A stretch of 64,000 nucleotides of DNA from Rhodothermales bacterium (GCA_017643395.1 JAEPNP010000007.1:1-64000); one strand, 5' to 3'. Positions 27,181-35,018 are shown, counted from the first letter of the stretch. Translations and numbers: made by a program. The notes: generated by a model from the letters alone, not told the origin.

Positions 27181-27327
27181 GCTAGCCGCCGTCCCGGCCG
27201 GGCCTGTCGGCGCTACCGTCGGTGATCTGCCGGTCTTCGTCGAGGATTCGATGCACCACGGGGGAATCAGTCGGGGCTAACGGACGTATATTGCCGCTCG
27301 GCCAGTGAATCACTTCGCGCGGCCACT

Positions 27328-27401
27328 CGGGACGTGGCGCAGTCCGGTAGCGCACTTGCATGGGGTGCAAGGGGTCGTGGGTTCAAATCCCGCCGTCCCG
27401 A
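27328..27401 (+). tRNA. tRNA-Pro (anticodon GGG)
   Basis: 74 nt, all four arms fold. Acceptor CGGGACG/CGTCCCG with discriminator A; D stem GCGC/GCGC; anticodon stem CTTGC/GCAAG with loop ATGGGGT (anticodon GGG, G37); T arm GTGGG-TTCAAAT-CCCGC. CCA is not encoded. Its 3' part is the attachment site of the following element. Confidence 0.95.
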
Positions 27402-27402
27402 C
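27353..27402 (+). repeat. att site, left (tRNA-Pro 3' part)
   Basis: The 50 bp from CACTTGCATGG to TCCCGAC are repeated exactly at 30819-30868. The repeat covers the anticodon arm, T arm and acceptor 3' strand of the tRNA, the classic target of tyrosine integrases. Confidence 0.92.
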
Positions 27403-27430
27403 TAGAAAACGACGTTTTTGAGTCGGTTGA

Positions 27431-27464
27431 AGCCCTCGGTGGCAGTAGCTGTCGAGGGCTTTCT
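27431..27464 (+). terminator. Terminator downstream of tRNA-Pro
   Basis: AGCCCTCG (27431-27438) pairs with CGAGGGCT (27453-27460) and is followed by a short T run. The equivalent position after the second att copy has a similar hairpin at 30897-30930. Confidence 0.7.
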
Positions 27465-27482
27465 GCATCCGGGCGACAGCTA

Positions 27483-27502
27483 CTGGTCCCATAATGCTCC
27501 CA
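27483..27502. promoter_or_regulatory. Candidate integrase arm site, left
   Basis: CTGGTCCCATAATGCTCCCA holds two TCCCA cores 11 bp apart. An 18/20 match (CTGCTCCCATTATGCTCCCA) is found near the other end of the element at 30631-30650. Placement at both ends inside the element suits arm-type integrase sites; this is inference. Confidence 0.5.
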
Positions 27503-27533
27503 AGGCGCTGTATCACTTCATTCAGGTACAGCA

Positions 27534-28640
27534 ATGGCAAGTCTATTCAAGAGGCGGGGAAACTGGCATGCGCAGTTCTTCTCGGCGGAGCGATCACCGG
27601 CCCGAAAACGGGTCAGGATTCAGGCGACTGGTAAGCGGGAGGCTGAGAGAGTTTTCTCCAAGATGCTGGTGGCCTACGGCGAAGGCGCGTGGGACCCGTG
27701 GAGTTCGCCACAGTGGCCCCCGAATCCTTCGCATGACCTGGACCTGCCTTCAGTAGGTTGCGCCTCACAGGCCTTTCTAGACAGCCGAGAGGGCCTTAGG
27801 GAGGCGACACGTAAGCACTACCGATGGGTGCTCAACCTCTTCGTCGAGTACGTGGGACCCAACGAACCGCTGGGGCGACTATGCGCACGGTCCGTGGGCA
27901 ACTGGCTGGCTTCGAATGCGAAACGCTCCGAAGCGACGCGAAATACCTATCTCACCCGGCTGCGAGTGTGGGGCAGGTGGCTTAAGTCGAAGGGCTACGA
28001 CGACTTCACAGAGGGCGTTGCGCTATCAAGTCCTCCGGAGAGGTTGCCGTCCAAGGTGATCACTACAGAGCAGGCCCGGGCGCTGGCAGAGGCGGCGCGA
28101 ATAGTGGGGCCTGATTACCTAAGTGGTGTTATCCTGGTCACACACCTCCTGGCTTTGCGATTAGGGGAGGTGTGTGCGATGACCGCCGAATGGCTAGATC
28201 ACACCGACCAAACCGTAGTTGTGCAATCGGGGGGAGCATTCACCACCAAATCGGGCAGGGTGGTTAGAAAACCCGCTACGGAAGAGGCTTGGGCCATCCT
28301 CTCAGCGGCCTCGGAGCGACATTTAGCGGGGCCTCTCTTCCGCAATTCGCGAGGCAACGCGCTGAATCCGAAATGGACCTCCAAACAGTTCAAACGCCTG
28401 GTTCGCAGGTGCGGAATGCCCGAGACCTTTACCTTCCACGGGCTCCGACACGGCGCTCTCACCGAACTGGCCAAACAAGGCGTCAATATGGACCTTATCC
28501 GGCGCTTTGCCGGTCACTCCACCATGGACATGACTCTCCGCTACGTGCATCTAGACTCCTCTGTCCTTGCTAAGGAGGTCCGGTCCGCGTTGACCTCAAG
28601 CGGTGTTCAGGACACGAGGTCGCCAAGGACCCGGAGGTAG
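27534..28640 (+). CDS. int: Tyrosine recombinase/integrase
   Basis: 368 aa. N-terminal arm-binding-type region (MASLFKRRGNWHAQFF), a core-binding SAM-like domain (about 75-165) and the catalytic domain with R209 (LALRLGEV), H302xxR305 (FHGLRHG), H328 (AGHST) and Y337 (LRYVHL). All catalytic residues are present, so it is probably active. It lies 132 bp from the att site and three bases before a small acidic gene. A truncated relative is at 30996. Confidence 0.93.
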   Translation: MASLFKRRGNWHAQFFSAERSPARKRVRIQATGKREAERVFSKMLVAYGEGAWDPWSSPQWPPNPSHDLDLPSVGCASQAFLDSREGLREATRKHYRWVLNLFVEYVGPNEPLGRLCARSVGNWLASNAKRSEATRNTYLTRLRVWGRWLKSKGYDDFTEGVALSSPPERLPSKVITTEQARALAEAARIVGPDYLSGVILVTHLLALRLGEVCAMTAEWLDHTDQTVVVQSGGAFTTKSGRVVRKPATEEAWAILSAASERHLAGPLFRNSRGNALNPKWTSKQFKRLVRRCGMPETFTFHGLRHGALTELAKQGVNMDLIRRFAGHSTMDMTLRYVHLDSSVLAKEVRSALTSSGVQDTRSPRTRR

Positions 28641-28643
28641 AAC

Positions 28644-28910
28644 ATGGAAATCGTACTGGTTACGCGGCATCCTCAGTGGGGCACCAACGTCTATCGACTA
28701 CCCTCAATCGACCGCGTCAAAGAAGTGCTGGACGATTTGGGCAAGGACTACTTCGAAGAAGGGGACGAGGCTGATTACCTTCTCCCCGGATACTGGCGAG
28801 GCAATGGAGAGGCGTCATACCTGTCAGGAGACTTCGACCTAATGATAGAGGACGAAGTCATCTACCAATGCCACATTGACATCCCGGGACGCATCCCAAG
28901 GGACGAGTAG
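28644..28910 (+). CDS. Small acidic protein of element 1
   Basis: 88 aa, no known family. About 20 Asp/Glu against 8 Lys/Arg, with no signal or membrane segment. It starts three bases after the integrase stop, so it is probably expressed with it. A recombination directionality factor would normally be basic; the acidity would rather fit a DNA-mimic or protein-binding role, but this is speculation. Confidence 0.6.
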   Translation: MEIVLVTRHPQWGTNVYRLPSIDRVKEVLDDLGKDYFEEGDEADYLLPGYWRGNGEASYLSGDFDLMIEDEVIYQCHIDIPGRIPRDE

Positions 28911-28924
28911 TCTTGCCCGGCACC

Positions 28925-29398
28925 CTAGTGATACCGACGCCAAATGGACGCGACAAGATCTAACACGTCCGCCGCTCCTAATTGCGTTTGCCGCCACACC
29001 TCTGCCTGATGGTTCCGGCCGCCACGGCTAACAATTTGCTCGGATCCCATGATGGTCGTGTCGATAGGTCCGAGCTCCGTATCCATCGCCAAGCCCCATC
29101 GACTGCTGAGAACGAGAGTCGCGCCACCGTTTATGGCTAGACCGGTCACAGACAAGTAGAGGACCGGCCCCGAACCGAACTCAGCGCAATGCGGGACACC
29201 CCGCGTTTGTAGTTGGTCGCTGACCCATTTCATCGCGCCGCTGGTCAGCACAATCCTCTGAGCATCATCGGTGGTCAGGCGGGCAGACCCGGTCATACAG
29301 CGGGCGTTTGCAATGGCATCAAGCTGAGCCGGGACGAGTTGTCCGAAGACTGCTGCTGGCGCGAGCAGTAGAACCAGCATCAAAGAAAGGATTCTCAT
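28925..29398 (-). CDS. Small secreted protein partnered with the ClpP-like protease
   Basis: 157 aa. Signal peptide MRILSLMLVLLLAPAAVFGQ. Two cysteines in the mature part (NARCMTG and VPHCAEF) could form a disulfide. No family recognised. It starts five bases after the stop of the ClpP-like gene, so the two form an operon and are both exported; it may be an inhibitor, chaperone or substrate of the protease. Confidence 0.65.
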   Translation of the reverse strand: MRILSLMLVLLLAPAAVFGQLVPAQLDAIANARCMTGSARLTTDDAQRIVLTSGAMKWVSDQLQTRGVPHCAEFGSGPVLYLSVTGLAINGGATLVLSSRWGLAMDTELGPIDTTIMGSEQIVSRGGRNHQAEVWRQTQLGAADVLDLVASIWRRYH

Positions 29399-29403
29399 AC
29401 CGG

Positions 29404-30219
29404 TCAATTGTCTGACTTGCCCCAGTCCCGTTCCACGCCGAGCCGAGAATATTCCTCCTCGAGCCAATCGAGACCTACAGGTATGCCCAATTGCACGCCG
29501 CACTTATTTGCCTCGGCGAATGCAACGGAGCCCGATTCCTCGAAACGCTTGTAGGCTAGGAGTTCTCGGCGATCAAGGCCGCAGTTGGCTATCAAGTACT
29601 CTTCCCACCAGCCGGCAACTCTACCCAACTCTTGGGACTGCCGATAAGTCATTTTTGCCGCATCCACGGAAGCCGTCCTCGCAATCGTTTCTATGACCGA
29701 AGATGGCACGTCTCGATCACGTAGGAAATCCTCCGTGATCCGGAGAACCTCCCGTTGTCGAGCTCGGGCCTGAACGGGGGTCATTTCCTTTAGCCGAATG
29801 GGATTGATGTAGGGCCGATGCAGCAAAAATCGGTCTCGGTCGAAATAGCGAACGGACGCTGAAACCACCAGGTAGAGGCACGCGCTTGCGCACACGTCGT
29901 CCTCAAAGAACCCAGCGGCGACTGGGCGCGAACTCATTTCAATGAATCTCGAGATCGCAATCGCTTCCTCAACGTCACCACCGGGCGTGTCAATCCGGAT
30001 CATCGGAGTCTGGGCCAACAGGATGAAATTCCGCTGGGTGGACGAAAACTCAATTAGCCGCTGGTAATCTCCTGGGACAATCGTCCCTTCGAGAAACAAG
30101 AGAGGCCATTCAGACTCGGGATGGTGATCCCACGAATAGCGCATCTGCGAATACCCGTCCGATGGCAACAGGGCCAGGCCTAGGCAGCAAGAAAGGACGA
30201 CGCGGAGGGAAAAGCGCAA
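29404..30219 (-). CDS. Secreted ClpP-like (ClpP/crotonase fold) serine-protease-like protein
   Basis: 271 aa. Signal peptide (VVLSCCLGLALLPSDGYSQ). The ClpP-type core is clear: RIDTPGGDVEEAIAISRFI (75-93), candidate nucleophile S112 in DVCASACLYLV and candidate His H134 in FLLHRPY. This matches the periplasmic COG3904-type ClpP relatives. Flanking cysteines at 110 and 114 are typical. A helical C-terminal tail of about 100 residues follows. No ATPase is present. First gene of the cargo operon of element 1. Confidence 0.75.
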   Translation of the reverse strand: MRFSLRVVLSCCLGLALLPSDGYSQMRYSWDHHPESEWPLLFLEGTIVPGDYQRLIEFSSTQRNFILLAQTPMIRIDTPGGDVEEAIAISRFIEMSSRPVAAGFFEDDVCASACLYLVVSASVRYFDRDRFLLHRPYINPIRLKEMTPVQARARQREVLRITEDFLRDRDVPSSVIETIARTASVDAAKMTYRQSQELGRVAGWWEEYLIANCGLDRRELLAYKRFEESGSVAFAEANKCGVQLGIPVGLDWLEEEYSRLGVERDWGKSDN

Positions 30220-30818
30220 AATCGAGGGTGGCGACTAAGCTGCTGGCAGCTATCCCGACTCAAGTTCACATTACATAGGTGAGGTCTAGCGCCTCGGAAT
30301 TCTTGTGAGGCGGACTCATCCTAAGAGTACGATCGGGGGACCGACAAGGAAAATCGAATCCAAGCTGGACGATGCCCATCTTTCCACTTGACGTTATGAA
30401 AGTGTCGCATCCGTGTCGAATCTCTGGGAGGTGCCAGTGACTCTCTTGGGTGTTGTACTTGGTCAAGAGTTTCTACTACCCACCTGGGGACCCTATCAAC
30501 CCGGGGCCCTTTGGGGGCTGCCCCCGGGTCCTGTAGGCCTGCTGCTAAATGCAAGGGGTTTGGTAGTTGAAGACCACGGAACTATGCTGGCGTTAACAAC
30601 AGTGCCTAGGAGGGTAGTTGGCAGCAGTAACTGCTCCCATTATGCTCCCACCGACTCGAACGTCGGGGTGGTTGGGACGGAGGATGTCAGGCCGGGCACG
30701 GTCTGACAACTCCTAGCAACCGCTTCTAATGGCTGGTTTTGAACCCTTTGTGCCTCTCAGGAGGGGTAGCGCTCGGTTGCGACGGACTCGCAGAGTCCTA
30801 GCAACTAGGGCCATCGGC
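30220..30818. other. Gene-free right part of element 1
   Basis: Short frames here lack protein-like composition. The region holds the right arm-site candidate (30631-30650), two CCTAGCAAC copies near 30712 and 30797, and a perfect hairpin GGACTC-GCA-GAGTCC at 30784-30798 just before the att copy. Confidence 0.6.
30631..30650. promoter_or_regulatory. Candidate integrase arm site, right
   Basis: CTGCTCCCATTATGCTCCCA holds GCTCCCA twice, 11 bp apart. It is the partner of 27483-27502 at the opposite end of the same element. Confidence 0.5.
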
Positions 30819-30868
30819 CACTTGCATGGGGTGCAAGGGGTCGTGGGTTCAAATCCCGCCGTCCCGAC
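30819..30868 (+). repeat. att site, middle (exact copy of tRNA-Pro 3' part)
   Basis: Exact 50-bp copy of 27353-27402. No 5' tRNA half precedes it, so it is not a second tRNA gene. It is followed by a paralogue of the sequence after the left site: GAGTCGG, a terminator-like hairpin, and then an integrase start. Confidence 0.92.
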
Positions 30869-30896
30869 GAGGAATGACCGATTCTGAGTCGGAATT

Positions 30897-30930
30897 AGCC
30901 CTTGGTAGCAGTTGCTATCGGGGGCTTTTT
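30897..30930 (+). terminator. Terminator-like hairpin after the middle att site
   Basis: AGCCCTTGG and TCGGGGGCT can pair, followed by TTTT. Same position relative to att as the tRNA-Pro terminator at 27431. Confidence 0.55.
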
Positions 30931-30995
30931 GCCGCTTGCTGCTATCGGATTGCTATCGAAGGGGGCGCCGTCGGTTCACTCACTACCAGAGCGCG

Positions 30996-31265
30996 ATGGC
31001 AACCCTTATCAAACAGCATGGACGCTACTACGTCCAGTTCTACTCCGCCCCGAAGAGTCCTGCCAGAAAGCGGATCCCTCTCTATACCGCGTACAAGAGG
31101 GAGGCCGTTGAGTACAAGGGAAATCTAGAGAGCTGGTTCAACCGCGGTGACTATTGTCCGTGGAGCACTCCCGACTGGCGTGTGCTGCCGGTAGTCGCAA
31201 TAGGCCGTGCGGAACCGCTTTCGATCGACTCCATAAAAGGCAAAGCATCGAGCGGACCGACCTAA
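30996..31265 (+). pseudogene. Truncated tyrosine integrase (N-terminal fragment)
   Basis: 89 aa. MATLIKQHGRYYVQFYSAPKSPARKR aligns with residues 1-26 of the complete integrase at 27534, and similarity continues to about residue 60 (WFNRGDYCPWSTPDW against YGEGAWDPWSSPQW). The rest of the core-binding and all of the catalytic domain are absent. The frame ends three bases before the stop of the convergent nuclease gene, so a deletion or insertion joined them. Confidence 0.85.
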
Positions 31266-31267
31266 GC

Positions 31268-32743
31268 TCAGGGGTGGATGGCCTCGAGGTCCTTGAATTT
31301 CTTGTTCCAAGCGTCGTCAAGAATGGACGGGAAGCTGCGATTTGGCGCTAGGTCGGCGATGTGCTGATGGAAAAGCAGCTTCCGGGTAGCGGGCTCGGAG
31401 TCTTGCGTGACGGCGTGCGTCAGCAGATCTGAGAACGTGGTGTCGCGGCGCTCGATCGCGCCACAGGCATTCTCAAAGTCCTCAATGCCGACAAAGTAGA
31501 TATGCTCAGGTGGAATCGGCCAAGAGGATGGTTCGCGTCCAGTAAGCTCAGTGAGGCGGCTGTGTCCGAGTAGGTGGACTAGCATGTGTCCTCCAGACAG
31601 GATCAAGTCCTTGTAAGTGACGACTAACAGGTAACAGTTCTCCGGTGCGTATTCGGAAGAGTCCAGACCCCTCAATCTGTCAGCGGTAGAGAGACCCTGC
31701 AGAATACCCTTGAGCACCGAGGACTCGGCTGCCCTAAGGATGTAGTCGGGGCTGTAGCTAGTCATGGCGTTGTGTCTCAACTCAACTCCCTTGGCGTCTG
31801 CAAACACTCTGGAAGCCGCGGACTTGATGAGGAAGTCCACAGTCTTCCCCGGGCCAGCAGTCTGACTAATCTGAGCCTCGTTCATGTAAGTCTCACCGCT
31901 AGCGGCCAAACAGTTCTCAACGTATCGTTCAAACAAGGGGCCGAAGCTGGTCATAAACCAATTCGCGTCGAACGCCCGGAAGCGGTCATACAGGAAGTGC
32001 TGAAGGGAGTGAATCAGAACCGGAAGGGTCGTTCTGTGGTATCGCTCAGAGACAACGACGAGAGGGTAGCGAATCAGGGGAGTGACCTCGCGATACTCGC
32101 TTTCGTGCTTGTGCGGAGGAGCGATCTGACGAAGATGGTCGCGCATCCCTTTTAGGTCAGTTGAGATAGACGCCAAGAAGGCAACCACCGTAGCTGCGCT
32201 GACCTTCAATGGCGCGAAACTCGGTAGCCCTATCCATCGCGCACGCGGCTGGGTGACGAACGTCGTCAAGAGAAACATGGCCAGCGTCAGCCAATCCTCA
32301 AGAGAGATCTCAAACTCACTCCTCATCCTCTCGGATAGCGGATGGTTCGAGTCCAAGTCACCAAATAGAAGTGTCTGGCGACAGAAACCGCTCAACGGAG
32401 GCAGACTCTGGTGCCAAAACTGTTGGTAGGCGATGCGCCGCAAGAACAACGGGAGGTTGTCCGCGTCGGGCGGGACTAGCTTTGGACCTAAGTCGTGGAG
32501 GCGGTCCACGAGTTTATTATAGGCGTGCCCATCGATCGGTCGATTTGTGGTTAGCCAATCTCCTTCCACAAGTGCCCATTTGAGCAACAAGAAGTGAAAC
32601 CACGGGGGCTGGGCTTTGAGGTAATCTAGGTCGCCGACGCGATGCTGCTGAAGGCGGCTCAGGGCCGCGAGGCAGACAGATTGCCCGGAGTACTTTCGCA
32701 ATTGATTGCGAATCGGCTTGTAGAGGTCGTAGTAACTCACCAA
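31268..32743 (-). CDS. Putative PD-(D/E)XK nuclease, cargo of element 2
   Basis: 491 aa, family not recognised. The C-terminal half has FERYVE (271-276), VDFLI with D303, and FADAKGVEL with D316-x-K318: the E, D, (D/E)xK spacing of PD-(D/E)XK nucleases. The N-terminal 260 residues are helical and may be a sensor or substrate-binding part. A lone long nuclease in a tRNA island suggests a single-gene defence function, unproven. Start is TTG 32743 or GTG 32740. Base composition is more AT-rich than core genes. Confidence 0.6.
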   Translation of the reverse strand: MVSYYDLYKPIRNQLRKYSGQSVCLAALSRLQQHRVGDLDYLKAQPPWFHFLLLKWALVEGDWLTTNRPIDGHAYNKLVDRLHDLGPKLVPPDADNLPLFLRRIAYQQFWHQSLPPLSGFCRQTLLFGDLDSNHPLSERMRSEFEISLEDWLTLAMFLLTTFVTQPRARWIGLPSFAPLKVSAATVVAFLASISTDLKGMRDHLRQIAPPHKHESEYREVTPLIRYPLVVVSERYHRTTLPVLIHSLQHFLYDRFRAFDANWFMTSFGPLFERYVENCLAASGETYMNEAQISQTAGPGKTVDFLIKSAASRVFADAKGVELRHNAMTSYSPDYILRAAESSVLKGILQGLSTADRLRGLDSSEYAPENCYLLVVTYKDLILSGGHMLVHLLGHSRLTELTGREPSSWPIPPEHIYFVGIEDFENACGAIERRDTTFSDLLTHAVTQDSEPATRKLLFHQHIADLAPNRSFPSILDDAWNKKFKDLEAIHP

Positions 32744-33011
32744 TTCGTTGAGGTAGTCGGTGGAAGCGCCGATCGGGGGTGCCGGGGCCCGGGTTATCCC
32801 CGGGAGGGACTACGACGGATTGCTTTGGCAGGGGCGACTAACTACGCCTTGCTTGCCGATGGCCTGATGCGGCCATCCACTACAATTATTTCGGGGGCGC
32901 GTTGCCCAGCGTTCAGGGCCGCCTGGCGCGCTGCGACGATTTCGGACAGAGCCTTCGGTTCTTTCTTCGCGACATCGATCACCTTCTACGAATTGCAATC
33001 AGCCCCCGCCA

Positions 33012-34625
33012 TCAACGAGCCACCACCATCGGCTTCGAAAAGGTGTAGCTATCCACGCTCAGGCGATAGAAGTAGACACCAGGCGCAAGGTCCGCACCGT
33101 AGAAGAGCCAAGAGTAACGGCCCTTGTCCATCTCACCGTCCTGAAGAAGACCAACTGACCTTCCAAGGGAGTCGAACACCTCCAATCGGATGTGTGCGTC
33201 AATCGGAATACTGGCAGTTATCAGTGTTTCAGAGCCAAAAGGATTGGGGGCGTTGTCGGCGAGGCCGAGTACGAGGCGGGGGTCCGGAGCAGCAGGCGGA
33301 TCCGGAAGAGAATCGCCGTCGCGAGAATGGAGGAGGGCATTTCGACGTTCCCGAAGGAAATCGACTCCGTCTCTAAGACGGACAATGGAATCGAACCGGT
33401 TTGCGCCTTGCGCCCAGGCCAAAGCGAAGACCATCTCGTCCGACCCGCCGGGCGGTAGTGTGAATGGCTGGGCGTAGATGAACATCTCTTGCCCGACAGG
33501 TGAAAAGCTGGTCCCACTTCCATCTGAATTGACCATAGACCAAAACGCACCGGAAACGGGATCACCGGGGTAGCCGAAAGTGGTCACGGGGCCATCGCGC
33601 CCACCCCCACCACCGCCTTCCCGGACGGGGCTACCGTCTTGAATCAGCCCCCGAACAAAGTTGTGATAGCCTGCAGCGTCAGTCGGCCACCCATAGCGGC
33701 CCCCATCGTCACTCGGGATATGACTTGCACCAATTCGGCCCTCACGACCACCGACTGTGGGAGCCTTCAGGATGGTTGCGCCCAAGGCGGGCGATGCCGG
33801 GCCAAACAACCCGTCATCGTCGTCTCCACCGTACAGGTAGACCATCGACCTACTGGTGTCGGTTCCGGCGAACTCATCTCCCCATGCGCCCGACGACCCG
33901 TCCAAGAAGATGCCGGCATAGACGCTCAGGCTGTCCGCGGTCGGGTTCTCAATCGCGAACCGGTAGAAGGTGCTATTCCCCACTATTCCGGAGGTAGCGA
34001 ACGCAAAAGCCTCGGCACGAACGACCAAGCCCGTCGGTTCTGAGCCGGTATAACGATGTTGATTGCCTCTGTCGTTCATTATCCACCAAACCGTCTGGTC
34101 TCCAAGAATGGCGGGAATGTCCCCCCCGGCCAGATCGTAGTTCCCGGAGATACCATCCCCGTCAGCAACCGGTGCGCCCTGTAGGTAGGGCCATGACTCC
34201 AGTGCTTCAGTGGTTTGGCCTGTCTGCCGGTAACGCTCAATGTCCTCCCATCGAACGTCCCAGATTCTATCCGATGCTACACAGTGGAGACTATCGGGTG
34301 CGAGGCCTGACTGGGGAAGTGGGCCAGCCCAAAACTCAGCGTCACCATATGCGGTCGCGGCAATCCTGAACTCGTCGCCCACCTCTACGCCAAGGTGAAA
34401 AGAGAACGCGGAAACCGCGTTGTGGCCGCTACCCTTTGGGACCTCGTATCTGTTTGGACCCTCTTTCCAAGTTGCCAGACCGTTGTTGGTGACGCGGGCC
34501 ACCACGTTTCCGACCTCCAAAAGGCTTTCTGCCTCTGAGGGAGGGCAGTTGCCAACGGTCTGGGCCAAGACCTGGTGGGTATGGGCTACCCACAGGAAGG
34601 CAAGGATGTGGTAGCGGGGTCGCAC
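33012..34625 (-). CDS. Surface/secreted protein with T9SS C-terminal sorting domain
   Basis: 537 aa. A signal-like N-terminus (ILAFLWVAHTHQVLAQT), then a long beta-rich region with glycine-rich loops (DDDDGLFGP, GGGGGGRDGP). The end is a type A T9SS sorting domain: NAPNPFGSETLITASIP, LEVFDSLGRSV, GVYFYRLSVDSYTFSKPMVV. It should cross the outer membrane through T9SS and be anchored or released. Function of the body unknown. GTG start. Confidence 0.75.
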   Translation of the reverse strand: MRPRYHILAFLWVAHTHQVLAQTVGNCPPSEAESLLEVGNVVARVTNNGLATWKEGPNRYEVPKGSGHNAVSAFSFHLGVEVGDEFRIAATAYGDAEFWAGPLPQSGLAPDSLHCVASDRIWDVRWEDIERYRQTGQTTEALESWPYLQGAPVADGDGISGNYDLAGGDIPAILGDQTVWWIMNDRGNQHRYTGSEPTGLVVRAEAFAFATSGIVGNSTFYRFAIENPTADSLSVYAGIFLDGSSGAWGDEFAGTDTSRSMVYLYGGDDDDGLFGPASPALGATILKAPTVGGREGRIGASHIPSDDGGRYGWPTDAAGYHNFVRGLIQDGSPVREGGGGGGRDGPVTTFGYPGDPVSGAFWSMVNSDGSGTSFSPVGQEMFIYAQPFTLPPGGSDEMVFALAWAQGANRFDSIVRLRDGVDFLRERRNALLHSRDGDSLPDPPAAPDPRLVLGLADNAPNPFGSETLITASIPIDAHIRLEVFDSLGRSVGLLQDGEMDKGRYSWLFYGADLAPGVYFYRLSVDSYTFSKPMVVAR

Positions 34626-34850
34626 TCACCAAGAACACTACTCTGGTTCGTTGCCGCTGCTATCGGTCTCCGAACCGATTCCTCGGTATGCTGAACGGGT
34701 ACAGCTCCCGGCTTCAGAGGGGACGGGATGAGCCAGTGCGTATGTCTGGATAAATCGCTGGAGGGCGCATCGAATAATCGCCCCTAACCCGCCGAAAGAC
34801 TGGAAGAGACACTTAATCGGTTTCCGGCGGGCTAGGATGGGAAGAGAGAG

Positions 34851-34866
34851 AAGTCTCCGGAGACTT
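34851..34866. promoter_or_regulatory. Perfect 16-bp palindrome
   Basis: AAGTCTCCGGAGACTT is fully self-complementary. It lies 45 bp inside the right end of element 2, upstream of the T9SS gene on the minus strand. It could be a dimeric regulator site. Confidence 0.4.
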
Positions 34867-34910
34867 GGCCTGACTTGTGTCTTCGCGTGAGTGGAGGCGT
34901 CGATACAGCC

Positions 34911-34953
34911 CATGGCGTGCGAGGGGGCGTCGGTTCAAATCCTCCGCCCTGAC
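34911..34953 (+). repeat. Degenerate tRNA 3'-like sequence (possible right att of element 2)
   Basis: CATGGCGTGC...GGTTCAAATC...CCCTGAC matches 26 of the first 30 bases of the corresponding part of the tRNA-Pro att site, then diverges with a 1-base gap. No complete cloverleaf can be drawn. Core genes resume just after it. Confidence 0.55.
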
Positions 34954-35018
34954 AGAGCCGGCCTTTTTCAGCAGCGAAATCCCCAATCCGCTCCTACCTT
35001 CCGGGCCACCCTAGCAAG

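Larger units (their letters stand above)
27403..30868. mobile_element. Integrative element 1 in tRNA-Pro (about 3.5 kb)
   Basis: Bounded by exact 50-bp direct repeats. It carries an intact tyrosine integrase next to the left att site, a small acidic protein, and a convergent pair of secreted proteins (ClpP-like protease plus partner). No replication, packaging or conjugation genes are present, so it is a minimal island or satellite. AT content is visibly higher in its cargo than in the flanks. Confidence 0.85.
30869..34953. mobile_element. Integrative element 2 (about 4.1 kb, probably immobile)
   Basis: It follows the middle att site and begins with a 5' fragment of an integrase related to that of element 1. 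Cargo is a putative PD-(D/E)XK nuclease and a T9SS-sorted protein. GCTGCTATCGG occurs near both ends (30938 and 34656), and the right end has a diverged tRNA-like copy (34911-34953). With its integrase truncated it would need help to excise. Confidence 0.65.
34626..35018. other. Gene-free right boundary of the island
   Basis: It holds GCTGCTATCGG (34656-34666), a 16-bp perfect palindrome (34851-34866), the degenerate tRNA-like end (34911-34953) and a possible promoter for the AbgT gene (TACCTTCCG 34995-35003). A 91-codon frame on the minus strand is not convincing. Confidence 0.6.

Noticed and set aside
30266-30706. Short frames on both strands at the right of element 1
   Set aside because: They overlap each other, lack RBS and domains, and cover the arm-site region.
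30819-30868. Second tRNA-Pro gene
   Set aside because: Only the 3' part is present. The upstream bases do not supply an acceptor 5' strand or D arm.
34638-34913. 91-codon gene on the minus strand
   Set aside because: No protein-like composition, spans the palindrome and the degenerate att sequence, no RBS.
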